Origin: Lachnospiraceae bacterium
Lineage (GTDB): Bacteria; Bacillota; Clostridia; Lachnospirales; Lachnospiraceae
NCBI GenBank assembly: GCA_016283575.1
Contig: JAEEND010000018.1
Location: forward strand, 62,001-126,000
Direction: 5' to 3'
Length of the DNA: 64,000 bases
Made by a program: the position numbers and the translations under genes. Below are positions 49,698 to 60,011 of this stretch, piece after piece. The notes beneath the pieces are model-generated. The model did not search any database and had not been told where the DNA came from. It was given only the letters and a program-made list of their open reading frames with translations. Position 1 is the stretch's first letter; each line of letters begins with the position of its first letter.

Positions 49698-51788
49698 CTA
49701 AATCAACGCATTGGCATCAATGATCAATGCAACTTCGCCATCACCGAGGATAGTTGCGCCACTGATGAACTTACACTTGCTAATATACTTGCCAAGGGAC
49801 TTAATAACGATTTCCTGCTGGCCTATTAATTCATCAACTACAAGACCTGCCAAACGATCGCCCTTCTTAACGATTACTACTACAAGGTTGTCATCCGGAG
49901 CCTTTGAGGATTCGATTCCAACTACATCGTTTAAACGGATAAGGGGAATAACGGTACCTCTTAACTGGATAACTTCTTTATTTTCCACGAGTCTGATTTC
50001 AGATGTGGGTATATCTTCGATGGTCTGGATGGAGCCGAGAGAAATAGCATATTTCTCGTCGCCTACGATAACCATCAGTGCCTGGATGATTGCAAGGGTC
50101 AGAGGAAGTCTGATTATCCATGTGCTGCCTTCTCCAAGCTTACTTCTTACTTCAACTTCACCGCTCAAAGCTTCAATCTTTGACTTAACTACGTCAAGAC
50201 CAACGCCTCGTCCGGAGATTTCGGAAACCTTTTCTGCTGTCGAGAAGCTGGGTAAGAATAAAAGGTCGATAATTTCCTTATCGGACATGTTCTCAGCCTG
50301 TTCGGGAGTGATTGTTCCCTTCTGAATGGCTTTGTCTCTTACCTTGGCAACATCGATACCGTTACCGTCATCACCAACTTCGATGACAACGTTGTTACCA
50401 TCCTGATATGCCTTTAAGAAAATGTTACCGACTTCGGACTTGCCGCGCTGCTTTCTTACTTCTGCGGATTCAAGACCATGGTCAGCTGAATTTCTTAATA
50501 AGTGCATCAAAGGATCGCCGATTTCGTCAACCACGGTACGGTCAAGTTCGGTTTCCTCACCGCTCATATGTAATTCCATCTTCTTGTTAAGAGTCTTCTG
50601 CATATCTCTTATCATTCGAGGGAACTTACTTACTACGCTTTCGATAGGAACCATTCGAACCTTCATAACTGATTCGTGAAGGTTGGTGGTTACTGATTCA
50701 AGATATTCAATCTGTTCATTGAAAGAACTGGATCTCTGTGCATCATCCGTATTGGATGCCGATACAAGAGAGTTCTTTGCAATAATAAGTTCGCTGACGA
50801 GGTTCATGAGAACATCGAGCTTTTCGATATCTACACGAACTGTTCTGTTAACAACAGGCTTGCCTGCGGCTTTCTTTTCGCCGGATGCCTTGGGCTTATC
50901 ACCTTCGGTTGAGGCAACTGCTGTTGTCTTAGCTGTGCTTTCCTGAGATGAGCTTCCTGCTTCTACAGCATTGAAATCTGCATCTGTTAATGCACGACCG
51001 ACTGCATCTTCAATTTCGGAAACGGATTTGATTGCTTCAACAACCTTTTCAATAGGTTCGCCGCTTACAACGATAACGCTGAAATCAAAATCAAATTTCT
51101 CGTCTTCGATATCCTGGGTTGAAGGCTTGGAAAGAATGATCTCTCCATGTTCTTCAAGAGCTTTGAATACAAGGAAGGCTCTTGCAGCTTTAAGAATACA
51201 GCTTTCCTGAATATAAACGGTAAGACCGTAAAAGAATTTGCCTTCTTCTTTAGCTTTTTCAAAGAGATGCTTCTCTGTATCGGTTAATTTGATATTCTGC
51301 CACTTTTCAACAAGACCGGCTTCGGATGCGGGCGCATCGGCAGCGGCTGTTTCTTCAGCGGGTTCCTCAGCCTTGGCTTCTTCTTTCTTGGGCTGCGCTC
51401 CGCCCTTTCCGTTTAAGAAATCATTTAAGGCTTTAATAAGAGGTTCATTTTCATTGGTACCTTCATCGGAAGTTTCCTGAATAGTGGAAAGGTATCCTTC
51501 CAATGCATCAAGGCACTTAAACAGAACATCCACCATGTCAGGAGTTACTTTGATTGCTCCGTTACGTACTTCTGAGAATACGTTCTCCATGTCATGTGTA
51601 AGATTCTGCATGCGCTTATATCCCATGGTACCTGCCATACCTTTAAGGGAATGGGCAGCACGGAATATTTCATTAATTGTGTCCATATTTTCAGAATCCT
51701 GTTCAAGATCCAAGATCTGATTATTGAGGTTCTGAAGGTGTTCCTTAGTTTCGTCAAGGAAAATATCGAGATACTGGCTTACATCCAT
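49698..51788 (-). CDS. cheA: Chemotaxis histidine kinase CheA
   Basis: CheA autophosphorylates on receptor signals and passes phosphate to CheY and CheB. The 696-residue protein has all domains in order: P1 Hpt (His46 in RAAHSLKG), an acidic linker (~130-155), P2 (about 160-260), the P3 dimerisation helices, the P4 ATPase (N-box LLRNSADHGLE, G1 VGDDGNGID, G2 SGRGVGLDVV) and a P5 CheW-like domain. It overlaps nothing and sits one base after cheB. Confidence 0.97.
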   Translation of the reverse strand: MDVSQYLDIFLDETKEHLQNLNNQILDLEQDSENMDTINEIFRAAHSLKGMAGTMGYKRMQNLTHDMENVFSEVRNGAIKVTPDMVDVLFKCLDALEGYLSTIQETSDEGTNENEPLIKALNDFLNGKGGAQPKKEEAKAEEPAEETAAADAPASEAGLVEKWQNIKLTDTEKHLFEKAKEEGKFFYGLTVYIQESCILKAARAFLVFKALEEHGEIILSKPSTQDIEDEKFDFDFSVIVVSGEPIEKVVEAIKSVSEIEDAVGRALTDADFNAVEAGSSSQESTAKTTAVASTEGDKPKASGEKKAAGKPVVNRTVRVDIEKLDVLMNLVSELIIAKNSLVSASNTDDAQRSSSFNEQIEYLESVTTNLHESVMKVRMVPIESVVSKFPRMIRDMQKTLNKKMELHMSGEETELDRTVVDEIGDPLMHLLRNSADHGLESAEVRKQRGKSEVGNIFLKAYQDGNNVVIEVGDDGNGIDVAKVRDKAIQKGTITPEQAENMSDKEIIDLLFLPSFSTAEKVSEISGRGVGLDVVKSKIEALSGEVEVRSKLGEGSTWIIRLPLTLAIIQALMVIVGDEKYAISLGSIQTIEDIPTSEIRLVENKEVIQLRGTVIPLIRLNDVVGIESSKAPDDNLVVVIVKKGDRLAGLVVDELIGQQEIVIKSLGKYISKCKFISGATILGDGEVALIIDANALI

Positions 51789-51789
51789 A

Positions 51790-52866
51790 TTAGTCGACCC
51801 CCACGTTCATAATGATCTCCTGAGCTATCGATTTAAGAGGAACAACCTGATCTGTGAGTCCTGCGACTTTAACACTCTTAGGCATTCCATATACGATGCT
51901 GGAGTCTTCGTCCTGTGCGATTACGTATGTTTTCTTTGTCTTCTTTAGATTCTCGATTCCTCTTGTTCCATCCATGCCCATGCCTGTGAGCACAACACAT
52001 ACGACTCTGTCAGCGATTCCCGATCCAAGGGATTCGTACATGTAGTTGGCGCATGGCTTAACACCTTCTCTGGTGGGTTCGTCACTGTAGCGGATTTTAA
52101 ACTTTCCGCCTATGGAGTCAACATTTAAATGCGATCCGCCTCTTGCGATATAAACATGTCCCGCTTCAAGTGTTTCGCCGTCCTCTGCTTCCGATACCTT
52201 GATCTCTGAAAGAGTATCAAGTCTTTCTGCAAGGGATTTTGTGAAACCTTGGGGCATATGCTGTACAATTACCACCGGTGTCTTAAGATTAGCGGGAAGA
52301 TAGGGAATAACTTCCTGTAAAGCTTTGGGACCGCCCGTGGAACTGGCAAGTGCCACAATCTGTTTGTCTTTGATAGTGGAAGAAGAAATTTTTGCAAGGT
52401 CTGCAAGCTTGGTAACAACCTCATGCTTTGCTTCCTTATTTTCTTTCGTCTCCTCGAATGTTGAAGGTTTGCTTTCACAGGCAACCTCAACAATTTTGAT
52501 GAGTTTTTCTGCGAATACGCCCTCGCGACATTCTTTTGCGCTATCAGGTTTGTGGACAAAGTCGATTGCACCTAGGCTCAGCGCATCAAGTGTTGTCTTG
52601 GCTCCCTCCATGGTGTCGGTGCTGGCCATAACAACTCTGGCTGAAATGTTCCGGTCGCGTAATTCCTTTAGCAGTTGAAGTCCCGTCATCTTCGGCATGT
52701 TAACATCAAGCACTACTGCATCGTATGTTCTATGCTCCAAGAGTCTCAGGGCGTCCTCGCCGTTAGTGGCGCGATCGGTAACCTGGAATCTACCATCCGC
52801 ATTGATTATATCACACATTACGCTTCTCATGAGTGCAGAGTCATCAACTACTAAAATATTTTTCAT
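51790..52866 (-). CDS. cheB: Chemotaxis response regulator methylesterase CheB
   Basis: CheB removes methyl groups from chemoreceptors. The 358-residue protein has a receiver domain with the phosphorylated D54 in VVLDVNMPKM, then a linker and a methylesterase domain with the triad Ser (ASSTGGPK, near 175), His (VQHMPQGF, His203) and Asp (MGMDGTRG, near 295). It is the first of the cheB-cheA-cheW-cheC-cheD run. Confidence 0.96.
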   Translation of the reverse strand: MKNILVVDDSALMRSVMCDIINADGRFQVTDRATNGEDALRLLEHRTYDAVVLDVNMPKMTGLQLLKELRDRNISARVVMASTDTMEGAKTTLDALSLGAIDFVHKPDSAKECREGVFAEKLIKIVEVACESKPSTFEETKENKEAKHEVVTKLADLAKISSSTIKDKQIVALASSTGGPKALQEVIPYLPANLKTPVVIVQHMPQGFTKSLAERLDTLSEIKVSEAEDGETLEAGHVYIARGGSHLNVDSIGGKFKIRYSDEPTREGVKPCANYMYESLGSGIADRVVCVVLTGMGMDGTRGIENLKKTKKTYVIAQDEDSSIVYGMPKSVKVAGLTDQVVPLKSIAQEIIMNVGVD

Positions 52867-52920
52867 ATTCTCGCTCCAATTTCAAAAATATAATTAATTA
52901 ATTGTTAATTGTCTGATAAT

Positions 52921-53640
52921 TTAAATTTTCCTGTTTCGTCTAAGCCTGCGTTCTTCTTCAAATATGTATTTAATAATCTCTTCCTGATCATCGTGATCAA
53001 GATTAATGTACTGTATTCTGTGTTCGTACTCTCCCGGGCGATTGGGAACCTCTTTAACGGTCAGGACCTTTGCGATAATATCAAAGTCCTTTACCTCTCC
53101 GTCCTTTTCAAGTTCATAGGTGCAATATAAATATGTACCTTCTTCATACTGCACGTCGCATATAAATCTCATGCCGCCGCCACTGATATCGCATATCATG
53201 CTTCGTCTTAATGGAAGCCCGGGTACTATAAGTGTCCGTTTCTCCGACAATGCCTGAAGCTCCTCGGTTTTCAATTCTCTCACTCTCATATCCATAACGC
53301 AGGAGAATCGATAATATTCACGGCGCTGATGCTTCCTTAAATTGCTGGTAAGTTCAAAAGCAAGCACATATACGTTGTTACTTTTATATCTGTCATATAT
53401 TCTCGCAAAACACTGGAACAGTCCCTGGTTTGTGTAGAAATATAATGCATATTCGCTGTCCACGGGGAGCAGCTGAAGTTTGGTCTTTTCCATGGGCATC
53501 ACTATTTCCAGCTTGTCCTCGTCCAAAACATCGAAGACCTTGGTAGTGTAGGTTTTCCCTCCCGCAGAATCCGTTCCGAAGAGATCGTCCACGGATTGGA
53601 GTTCAACCTTGTCCCCTGCAAATACATAGTTGGTAAGCAT
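52921..53640 (-). CDS. PilZ-domain flagellar brake protein (YcgR-like)
   Basis: YcgR-type proteins bind c-di-GMP and slow the flagellar motor. The 239-residue protein has an N-terminal YcgR-like beta domain (about 1-100) and a PilZ domain with both c-di-GMP motifs: RRxxxR at 106-111 (QRREYYRF) and DxSxxG at 151-156 (CDISGGGMRF). GGAGG lies upstream. It sits between flhG and cheB, tying the operon to c-di-GMP signalling. Confidence 0.92.
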   Translation of the reverse strand: MLTNYVFAGDKVELQSVDDLFGTDSAGGKTYTTKVFDVLDEDKLEIVMPMEKTKLQLLPVDSEYALYFYTNQGLFQCFARIYDRYKSNNVYVLAFELTSNLRKHQRREYYRFSCVMDMRVRELKTEELQALSEKRTLIVPGLPLRRSMICDISGGGMRFICDVQYEEGTYLYCTYELEKDGEVKDFDIIAKVLTVKEVPNRPGEYEHRIQYINLDHDDQEEIIKYIFEEERRLRRNRKI

Positions 53641-53658
53641 AAGCTTTTCCTCCGGAAA

Positions 53659-54552
53659 TTACTGATTTTGTTGCGTCTTCTTTCCCACAACTATATGTGA
53701 AAAGAAAGCAGCCATGCCTCGTTTCTTAACACTTTGAGTATTGTCCTTATTCATAAGGGTCCTTGCTATCTGTTCATAGGCAAGGGATGACTTGGCGCCG
53801 GGGTTCTGAATGGAAACCGGCATCTGCTGCATTACGGCCCTGCTCAGCAAACTGTCTTCCGGAACCGCTCCAAGATAATTTAAAGGCAGTTTTAAATATC
53901 TTGCCACAACAGCATTAAGCTTATTGAATAAAGCCTGACCTTCGGAACCGTTCATAACCTTATTGGCAATTACCTTGACCTGAGAATTTTCCGATGAAAA
54001 TCTCTGATGACGTGCAAGAGCCTTTAAAAGCGAATAGGAATCGGTAATGGATGTGGGCTCGGGAGTGGTGACCACCAGGATCTCTCCGCTCGCAACTAAG
54101 AATTCCAGAACCGCATCTGATATTCCCGCTCCGGTATCCACTATTATTATATCAGTTATAGCGTCAAGTTCCGCAAGATTCTGAATTATATAAGTTAAAT
54201 GTTCTCGATTTAAATTGGACATGGAAGCAATTCCTGAGCCTCCGGATATAAAGCCTACTTCCATTGGTCCCCAGGTGATGATATCTCTTATGCTTTTTCC
54301 CTGATAAATAAGGTCGGCCAGATTGTGCTTCGGTACTGCGCCAAACATAACCTCGATATTAGCAAGTCCGAAGTCCGCATCGAGAATTATTACCCGCTGT
54401 CCCATTTTTCTAAACTGTATTGCAAGATTTATGGAGGTATTGGATTTACCCACACCGCCCTTACCGCTGGTAACGGTAATCACTCTTGCCACGGGTCTGG
54501 GAGCTACATTGCTCGCCTTTATAATATTACGTAACTGTTCTGCCTGGTCCAT
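53659..54552 (-). CDS. flhG: FlhG (YlxH/FleN), MinD-like ATPase for flagellar number
   Basis: FlhG controls flagellar number and stimulates FlhF GTPase. The 297-residue protein starts with the DQAEQLR activating motif. It has the deviant Walker A TSGKGGVGKSN (28-38), switch DADFGLANIEVMFG and a C-terminal amphipathic helix-like tail. It begins one base after flhF. Confidence 0.95.
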   Translation of the reverse strand: MDQAEQLRNIIKASNVAPRPVARVITVTSGKGGVGKSNTSINLAIQFRKMGQRVIILDADFGLANIEVMFGAVPKHNLADLIYQGKSIRDIITWGPMEVGFISGGSGIASMSNLNREHLTYIIQNLAELDAITDIIIVDTGAGISDAVLEFLVASGEILVVTTPEPTSITDSYSLLKALARHQRFSSENSQVKVIANKVMNGSEGQALFNKLNAVVARYLKLPLNYLGAVPEDSLLSRAVMQQMPVSIQNPGAKSSLAYEQIARTLMNKDNTQSVKKRGMAAFFSHIVVGKKTQQNQ

Positions 54553-54553
54553 A

Positions 54554-55765
54554 CTATCTCTTACCTCCCAGCAGATTCTTTACGGTCTTCTGCGCATTAA
54601 ATTCTTCTATGTCATCGGGGACATTCTGTCCGCATGTCACATATGAAAGGTCCGCATCGGTGTAAAGTTTTAAATTAAGTAAATTTCCGAGAGCGGTGGT
54701 CTCATCAAGCTTGGTGAATATAAGCTTGTAGTCCGTGATCTCTGAGTATGCATCCGCGATACTCTTTAAATCCCTGTACTTTGTTGTGGCACTTACCACA
54801 AGATACACTTCTTTTTCAACGGTTCCGTCTACGGAATGGATAAAAGAACCCATTACACTCTTCTGCTCGCTGTTCTGATGAGAGTGTCCTGCCGTATCTA
54901 CAAATACATAATCAAAATCATTCAAATCGCTTAATGCGGATTCCATTTCTTCAATGGTATAGATGATCCTGAATGGAACTTCCAGAATATTGGCATAGGT
55001 CCTTAACTGCTCAGCAGCTGCGATCCTGTATGTGTCCGCAGTAAGAAGAGCTACCTTCTTTTTATCTTCAACACTGAATTTGGAAGCGATCTTAGCGATG
55101 GTGGTAGTCTTACCTACACCTGTGGGACCTACAAAGAAAACTGTTTTGGGTCCTTTCTCCGCAGGTGTGATACAGGAAGGCTTACCGAATTTCAGGATAA
55201 GCTTCTGGTAGATTCCTGCCAAAGCAGCATCAAAGGGAGTACCGGGCTTGGTGGTCTTCTTTGTTTCATCAATGACCTGATTTGCGATTTCTGCATCCAC
55301 TTCGTTGTCACTCATGGTTTTATAAAGAAGATCGTAGAATACGCTTAATTCGTCCTTTTCTTCATTCTCTTCTTTCTTTTCGGAAGTCTTTTCTTCCTTC
55401 TGCTCTTCTTCGGGCCTCTTTAAATTTTCTTCGATCAGATTCTGAAGTGTTTCGAGCTTTTCTTCGATATCGGGAGATTTGCCGGCTTCCTTCTTTTCAT
55501 TTTCCACGCGTTCAACTATGGGAGCGATTTTACCGAGAGCTTCGGTAATGCTTCTTTCTCTTACGGGAGGAGCTGGTATTTCTTTTCTTTCCGTTTCATC
55601 CTCTACAGCCACGGTTACTTCCAGCAGCTGAGGGCGCATAAAGGAAAAAAGTCCCTTTTTCTTGGCATTTTTAACGTTCATAACGACCACATTGTTGCCA
55701 AGCTCTTTTTTGGCCGCCTCCACGGCTTCGTTTTCTGTTTTTCCCTGAAATTTCTTAATGATCAT
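54554..55765 (-). CDS. flhF: FlhF, SRP-like GTPase for flagellar positioning
   Basis: FlhF is a third SRP-type GTPase that sets the site of flagellar assembly. The 403-residue protein has an N-terminal basic B domain with a long Glu/Lys-rich segment (about 85-140), an N domain and a G domain with P-loop GPTGVGKTT (213-221), DTAGHS and the TKLDETTALG guanine-specific motif. It starts directly after flhA and precedes flhG. Confidence 0.96.
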   Translation of the reverse strand: MIIKKFQGKTENEAVEAAKKELGNNVVVMNVKNAKKKGLFSFMRPQLLEVTVAVEDETERKEIPAPPVRERSITEALGKIAPIVERVENEKKEAGKSPDIEEKLETLQNLIEENLKRPEEEQKEEKTSEKKEENEEKDELSVFYDLLYKTMSDNEVDAEIANQVIDETKKTTKPGTPFDAALAGIYQKLILKFGKPSCITPAEKGPKTVFFVGPTGVGKTTTIAKIASKFSVEDKKKVALLTADTYRIAAAEQLRTYANILEVPFRIIYTIEEMESALSDLNDFDYVFVDTAGHSHQNSEQKSVMGSFIHSVDGTVEKEVYLVVSATTKYRDLKSIADAYSEITDYKLIFTKLDETTALGNLLNLKLYTDADLSYVTCGQNVPDDIEEFNAQKTVKNLLGGKR

Positions 55766-57796
55766 TTATGCTGTCACCATTCCAACTGATTGTAATTCAA
55801 CATTTGATTCGATTTCGTTGTAGGATACAACCGATAAATCTTTGTAATAATCCTCCACAAGTCGCTTAAAATACATTCTGACAATGGGTGAAGTGATAAT
55901 AATCTGATTCTTTCCAAGACTGTCAAGCTTTTCGATTTCCTTGCCGGTGGCGTTGACAATTGCCTTGGTGCGTTCGGGATCAAGTGTTAAATATGCTCCC
56001 TGCTCCGTCTGCTTAACGGATGACATGATCTCCTGCTCAAGCTTCGGATCGAGTGTTACTACACTGGTAGTATCGTTCTGAGGGAAGTATTTACTTGAAA
56101 TCGCAGGCTTAAGGGCCTGACGCACGTATTCGGTAAGCACATCCGTATCTCTGGTGGTACTGGCGTAATCTGCCAGAGTTTCGAATATTGTAAGAAGATC
56201 TCGTATGGAAATACCTTCTTTTAACAGATTCTGTAAAATCTTCTGAACTTCACCAAGTGATAAAAGCTTAGGCACAAGCTCGTCCACAACGGCGGGGTTT
56301 GATTCCTTTAAATTGTTGACAAGAGTCTGAACATCCTGTCTTGTAAGAAGCTCTGCAATATGATGTCTGATGATCTCAGTAAGGTGGGTCGCGATGATAC
56401 TGGGAGGATCTACGACGGTATATCCCAGGCTTTCCGCTCTTTCACGCTGTCCTTCCGTAATCCATACGGCAGGTAAATGGAAAGAAGGTTCAAATGTGGG
56501 AATACCTGTTATTTCTTCCTCAACGTATCCCGGATTCATTGCCATATAGTGGTCGAAGAGGATCTCTCCTTCCGCAACCTGGATACCTTTGATCTTTATA
56601 ATGTACTGGTTAGGATTAAGCTGAATATTATCTCTTAAACGGATAATGGGAACGATGGTACCGAGTTCCAAAGCCACCTGACGACGTATCATAACAACAC
56701 GGTCGAGAAGGTCACCGCCCTGACTTACATTGGCAAGGGGAATAATACCGTAACCGAATTCAAGTTCGATGGGGTCAACCTGCAGTAAGGAAGTAACATT
56801 TTCCAAATGCCTGATCTCCTGAGCTTCTTCCTCTTCCTGCTCCGCCTCCGTCTCTATCTTCTGTACCTCCATGGAACCCTGCATTACACGACCTGCAACT
56901 ATAAAGGTAGCACCGAGAGCTACGAAGAGCACATCATTAAGAGGCGTTGCAATACCCAGGATTGCAATGGTGGAACCCACAAAATAAAGGGCCTTTGGAA
57001 TTCCGAAAAGCTGTCCCACAAGGACATTTCCGAAATCTGCAGCGCCGGATCCCTTGGTAACAAGGATACCGGTTGATAAAGATATAAGAAGAGATGGTAC
57101 CTGAGAAACAAGTCCGTCACCGATAGTCAGGATCGTGTAAGTGGAAAGAGCCGTATTAATGGATTCTCCACGGGTTGTCGCCATGGCAATACCGCCCACC
57201 AGGTTGATGACTGTAATAATAAGACCTGCAACAGCATCTCCCTTTACATACTTAACGGCACCGTCCATGGAACCGAAGAAGGAAGCTTCCTGCTGAATCT
57301 TTTCACGTCTTTCTTTTGCCTGAGCATCTGTAATGGCGCCGGTATTTAAGTCGGCATCGATAGCCATCTGTTTACCGGGCATTGCATCCAGAGTGAAACG
57401 TGCGGTTACTTCCGCTACTCGCTCTGAACCTTTATTGATTACGATAAACTGAATAAGTACAAGAATGATAAATACTATGACACCGACGATCAGATTTCCG
57501 CCTCCCACGAAGGAGCCGAAGGTTTCTACCACGTTACCGGGCTTACCGTCTGTAAGGATAAGCTTGGTGGAGGAAACGTTGAGGGCAATTCTGAAAATGG
57601 TGGTGAACAAAAGGATCGTGGGGAAATATGACATTTCCAGCACTTCTTTTGAGAACATGCATACGAACATAATGAGGAATGCCAGAGAAATATTGATGGC
57701 AAGCATCATGTCCAATAAAAATGAAGGTATCGGCACAATCAGCATAATGAAAGCCGCAAGAATATAAATTGCAACGCCAAGATCAGCTTTTTTCAT
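55766..57796 (-). CDS. flhA: Flagellar type III export gate protein FlhA
   Basis: FlhA forms the nonameric export gate and proton channel of the flagellar secretion apparatus. The 676-residue protein has about eight N-terminal spans with the conserved cytoplasmic FHIPEP region (ARFTLDAMPGKQMAIDADLNTG), and a large cytoplasmic C-terminal domain from ~330 that binds chaperones. It follows flhB at 23 bp. Confidence 0.97.
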   Translation of the reverse strand: MKKADLGVAIYILAAFIMLIVPIPSFLLDMMLAINISLAFLIMFVCMFSKEVLEMSYFPTILLFTTIFRIALNVSSTKLILTDGKPGNVVETFGSFVGGGNLIVGVIVFIILVLIQFIVINKGSERVAEVTARFTLDAMPGKQMAIDADLNTGAITDAQAKERREKIQQEASFFGSMDGAVKYVKGDAVAGLIITVINLVGGIAMATTRGESINTALSTYTILTIGDGLVSQVPSLLISLSTGILVTKGSGAADFGNVLVGQLFGIPKALYFVGSTIAILGIATPLNDVLFVALGATFIVAGRVMQGSMEVQKIETEAEQEEEEAQEIRHLENVTSLLQVDPIELEFGYGIIPLANVSQGGDLLDRVVMIRRQVALELGTIVPIIRLRDNIQLNPNQYIIKIKGIQVAEGEILFDHYMAMNPGYVEEEITGIPTFEPSFHLPAVWITEGQRERAESLGYTVVDPPSIIATHLTEIIRHHIAELLTRQDVQTLVNNLKESNPAVVDELVPKLLSLGEVQKILQNLLKEGISIRDLLTIFETLADYASTTRDTDVLTEYVRQALKPAISSKYFPQNDTTSVVTLDPKLEQEIMSSVKQTEQGAYLTLDPERTKAIVNATGKEIEKLDSLGKNQIIITSPIVRMYFKRLVEDYYKDLSVVSYNEIESNVELQSVGMVTA

Positions 57797-57819
57797 GTCT
57801 TTACCTCCTTCATTTTATT

Positions 57820-58929
57820 TTACACCTTTCCTTTCAAACGGTATACAAAAGCAAGTACTTCCGCTACTGACTGGAAAAGCTCCTGAGGAATCATTTCCCC
57901 TACTTCTACATTAGCATAAAGCATACGGGCGAGGGGCTTATTTTCCACAATTTCTATATCATTTTCTTTTGCAACTTCCTTGATGCGCTGAGCTAAGAAA
58001 TCCGCGCCCTTGGCAATAACAATGGGGGCATCGTATTTGTCGGCATCATAGAGGATTGCCACCGCAAAATGGGTAGGGTTGGTGATAACCACATCCGCCT
58101 TCGGCAGGTTCTGCATCATACGTCTCTGTGACACTTCTCTCATCTTCTGCCGGATACGACCCTTAACCTGGGGATCACCTTCCATTTGCTTATATTCGTC
58201 CTTTACTTCCTGCTTGGTCATCTTCAGGTCGTCATTATATTTCCAACGCTGATAACCATAATCCGCAAAGGCGATTATCAAGTATGCGAAGGCCACTCTG
58301 AGTCCCATGTTTATAACCAGATTTCCTGCGTGGAAAACCGCGGCATTAAGGGACATGTCATAAAGAAGGAACAGGCCTTCCGCATTGTTTTTTATGTAAT
58401 TATATGCAACCAGAAGAACGACTATTACTTTCAGAATCGCCTTTATGAGCTCAACGACAGCGTTCTTAGAAAATATCTTCTGAAAACCCTTTATGGGATT
58501 TATCTTGCTGGCTTTGGGCATCAGGGGCTTAGCAGTTGGATGCCACCGTACCTGTGCCACGTCGCTTATAAAAGAAACCATAAAGGTTACGATTAGTACC
58601 GGTGCAATAAGAACCAGTATTTCAAAAACTATCTGGCCGTACAGACCGATTATGTCATTGGCATTTACAAAGCCGTCATAGTTCTTTATATATTCGGGAA
58701 TTCCCGCATATACAGTGGAAAACAGACCCACCATATTGGTTCCGAGGCTTCCTATCCAGAATCTTAAGATTAAGAACATGGCAAAAAGACTCAGGGAATT
58801 CTCTATCTCTTTACTTTTGGCAACCTGTCCTTCGTCTCTGGCGTCCTTTTTCTTTTTCTCGGTGGCGGGTTCTGTTTTCTCGCCCCCGGGACCGTCGGCA
58901 AAGAACTGGAGATTATATTCTAAAATCAC
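57820..58929 (-). CDS. flhB: Flagellar export switch protein FlhB
   Basis: FlhB switches export from rod/hook to filament substrates by cleaving itself at NPTH. The 369-residue protein has an N-terminal charged segment (EKTEPATEKKKKDARDEGQVAKS), four spans and a cytoplasmic domain with the intact N284-P285-T286-H287 cleavage motif. Its start overlaps the fliR stop by four bases (ATGA). Confidence 0.97.
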   Translation of the reverse strand: MILEYNLQFFADGPGGEKTEPATEKKKKDARDEGQVAKSKEIENSLSLFAMFLILRFWIGSLGTNMVGLFSTVYAGIPEYIKNYDGFVNANDIIGLYGQIVFEILVLIAPVLIVTFMVSFISDVAQVRWHPTAKPLMPKASKINPIKGFQKIFSKNAVVELIKAILKVIVVLLVAYNYIKNNAEGLFLLYDMSLNAAVFHAGNLVINMGLRVAFAYLIIAFADYGYQRWKYNDDLKMTKQEVKDEYKQMEGDPQVKGRIRQKMREVSQRRMMQNLPKADVVITNPTHFAVAILYDADKYDAPIVIAKGADFLAQRIKEVAKENDIEIVENKPLARMLYANVEVGEMIPQELFQSVAEVLAFVYRLKGKV

Positions 58930-59705
58930 ATCATTGCCTCCACAAACAGGGTTGTCATCTTTCTGATTTCCGACATTATCATGTTGGATACGCCGGGAAG
59001 AAGGCCCACGGTGATAAACATGACCGCAATACCCACCAGGATCTTTAACTGAATACCTACGGCAAACATGTTTAACTGCGGCGAAACCTTGGCAAGTATA
59101 CCTAAGATCGTGTTAAGCAACAGCATGCTGGCAAATACCGGAAGGCAGATCCTGAAGCCCATTACCAGATAATCCACCAAAAATACCGCGATGGATGAAA
59201 GAAGCTTTTCCGTATTGAAGATTGCCCCGTTAACAGGTATCAATCTAAAGCTTTCACATAATGCTCCGAGTACAAACTGGTACAGACCGCTTATCAGCAA
59301 AAGAAGCATTACTCCGTACTGATAATATGTACCGGTGATGGTAACACTGTCACGGCTTACGGGATCCATAAGAGATACCATTGAAAGACCGGTTTCCATA
59401 TCAACCATCTGACCTGCGAAGTTAAGTATTGAAGTACATATTCCGGCTCCGAAACCGATCAGAAGTCCCGTAACAGCTTCTTTTAACACGATTATCGAAT
59501 ACATGAGCACCGTGTTATAGGGGAGCTCCGTAATGGGAACGATGCGATAGATCAAAGCTGATATCAATACACCCATGGCAATCTTTACGCGGTTAGGCGT
59601 GTTGGCCATGCCGAAAAAAGGCGCTGCATAAATAAATACCGTAACCCGGACCACGATCAATAGAAAATATTCAAGTTCTGTCATTGAAAATGAAAGATCT
59701 ACCAT
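58926..59705 (-). CDS. fliR: Flagellar export gate component FliR
   Basis: FliR caps the FliP5-Q4-R1 export pore. The 259-residue protein has the usual six or so spans and the family segment ...VRVTVFIYAAPFFG near the start. The separate fliR and flhB genes here overlap by four bases; in some clostridia they are fused. Confidence 0.96.
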   Translation of the reverse strand: MVDLSFSMTELEYFLLIVVRVTVFIYAAPFFGMANTPNRVKIAMGVLISALIYRIVPITELPYNTVLMYSIIVLKEAVTGLLIGFGAGICTSILNFAGQMVDMETGLSMVSLMDPVSRDSVTITGTYYQYGVMLLLLISGLYQFVLGALCESFRLIPVNGAIFNTEKLLSSIAVFLVDYLVMGFRICLPVFASMLLLNTILGILAKVSPQLNMFAVGIQLKILVGIAVMFITVGLLPGVSNMIMSEIRKMTTLFVEAMM

Positions 59706-59717
59706 TTAACCGTCCCG

Positions 59718-59987
59718 CTATTTTATATACATGGCGAAATTACCCCAAAGGAGGATCATATAATCCCTTAAGGTTCCGAGCATCCAATATCCTAAGAGCA
59801 TAAGGCCCAAAAATACGCAAATAATCTTGGGAACAAAGGTGAGAGTCTGTTCCTGAATTGAAGTTACAGTTTGAAAAATGCTGATTACAAGACCGATTAC
59901 AAGAGAGATCAAAAGAATCGGAGCAGATAATTTAATTATCATGAACAATGCATCGCTGCACATTTTTACGACTTCATCAACTGTCAT
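59718..59987 (-). CDS. fliQ: Flagellar export gate component FliQ
   Basis: FliQ is the small two-span helical hairpin of the export pore. The 89-residue protein has the family core (SLVIGLVISIFQTVTSIQEQTLTFVPK). It lies between fliP and fliR in the standard order. Confidence 0.97.
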   Translation of the reverse strand: MTVDEVVKMCSDALFMIIKLSAPILLISLVIGLVISIFQTVTSIQEQTLTFVPKIICVFLGLMLLGYWMLGTLRDYMILLWGNFAMYIK

Positions 59988-60011
59988 ACCCTAACCCCTT
60001 CCCTTTCTTAG

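Noticed and set aside
49711-50325. A 204-residue plus-strand reading frame opposite cheA
   Set aside because: It is an antisense shadow of a well-supported gene, with Ser/Thr/Ile-rich composition typical of the reverse strand and no ribosome binding site.
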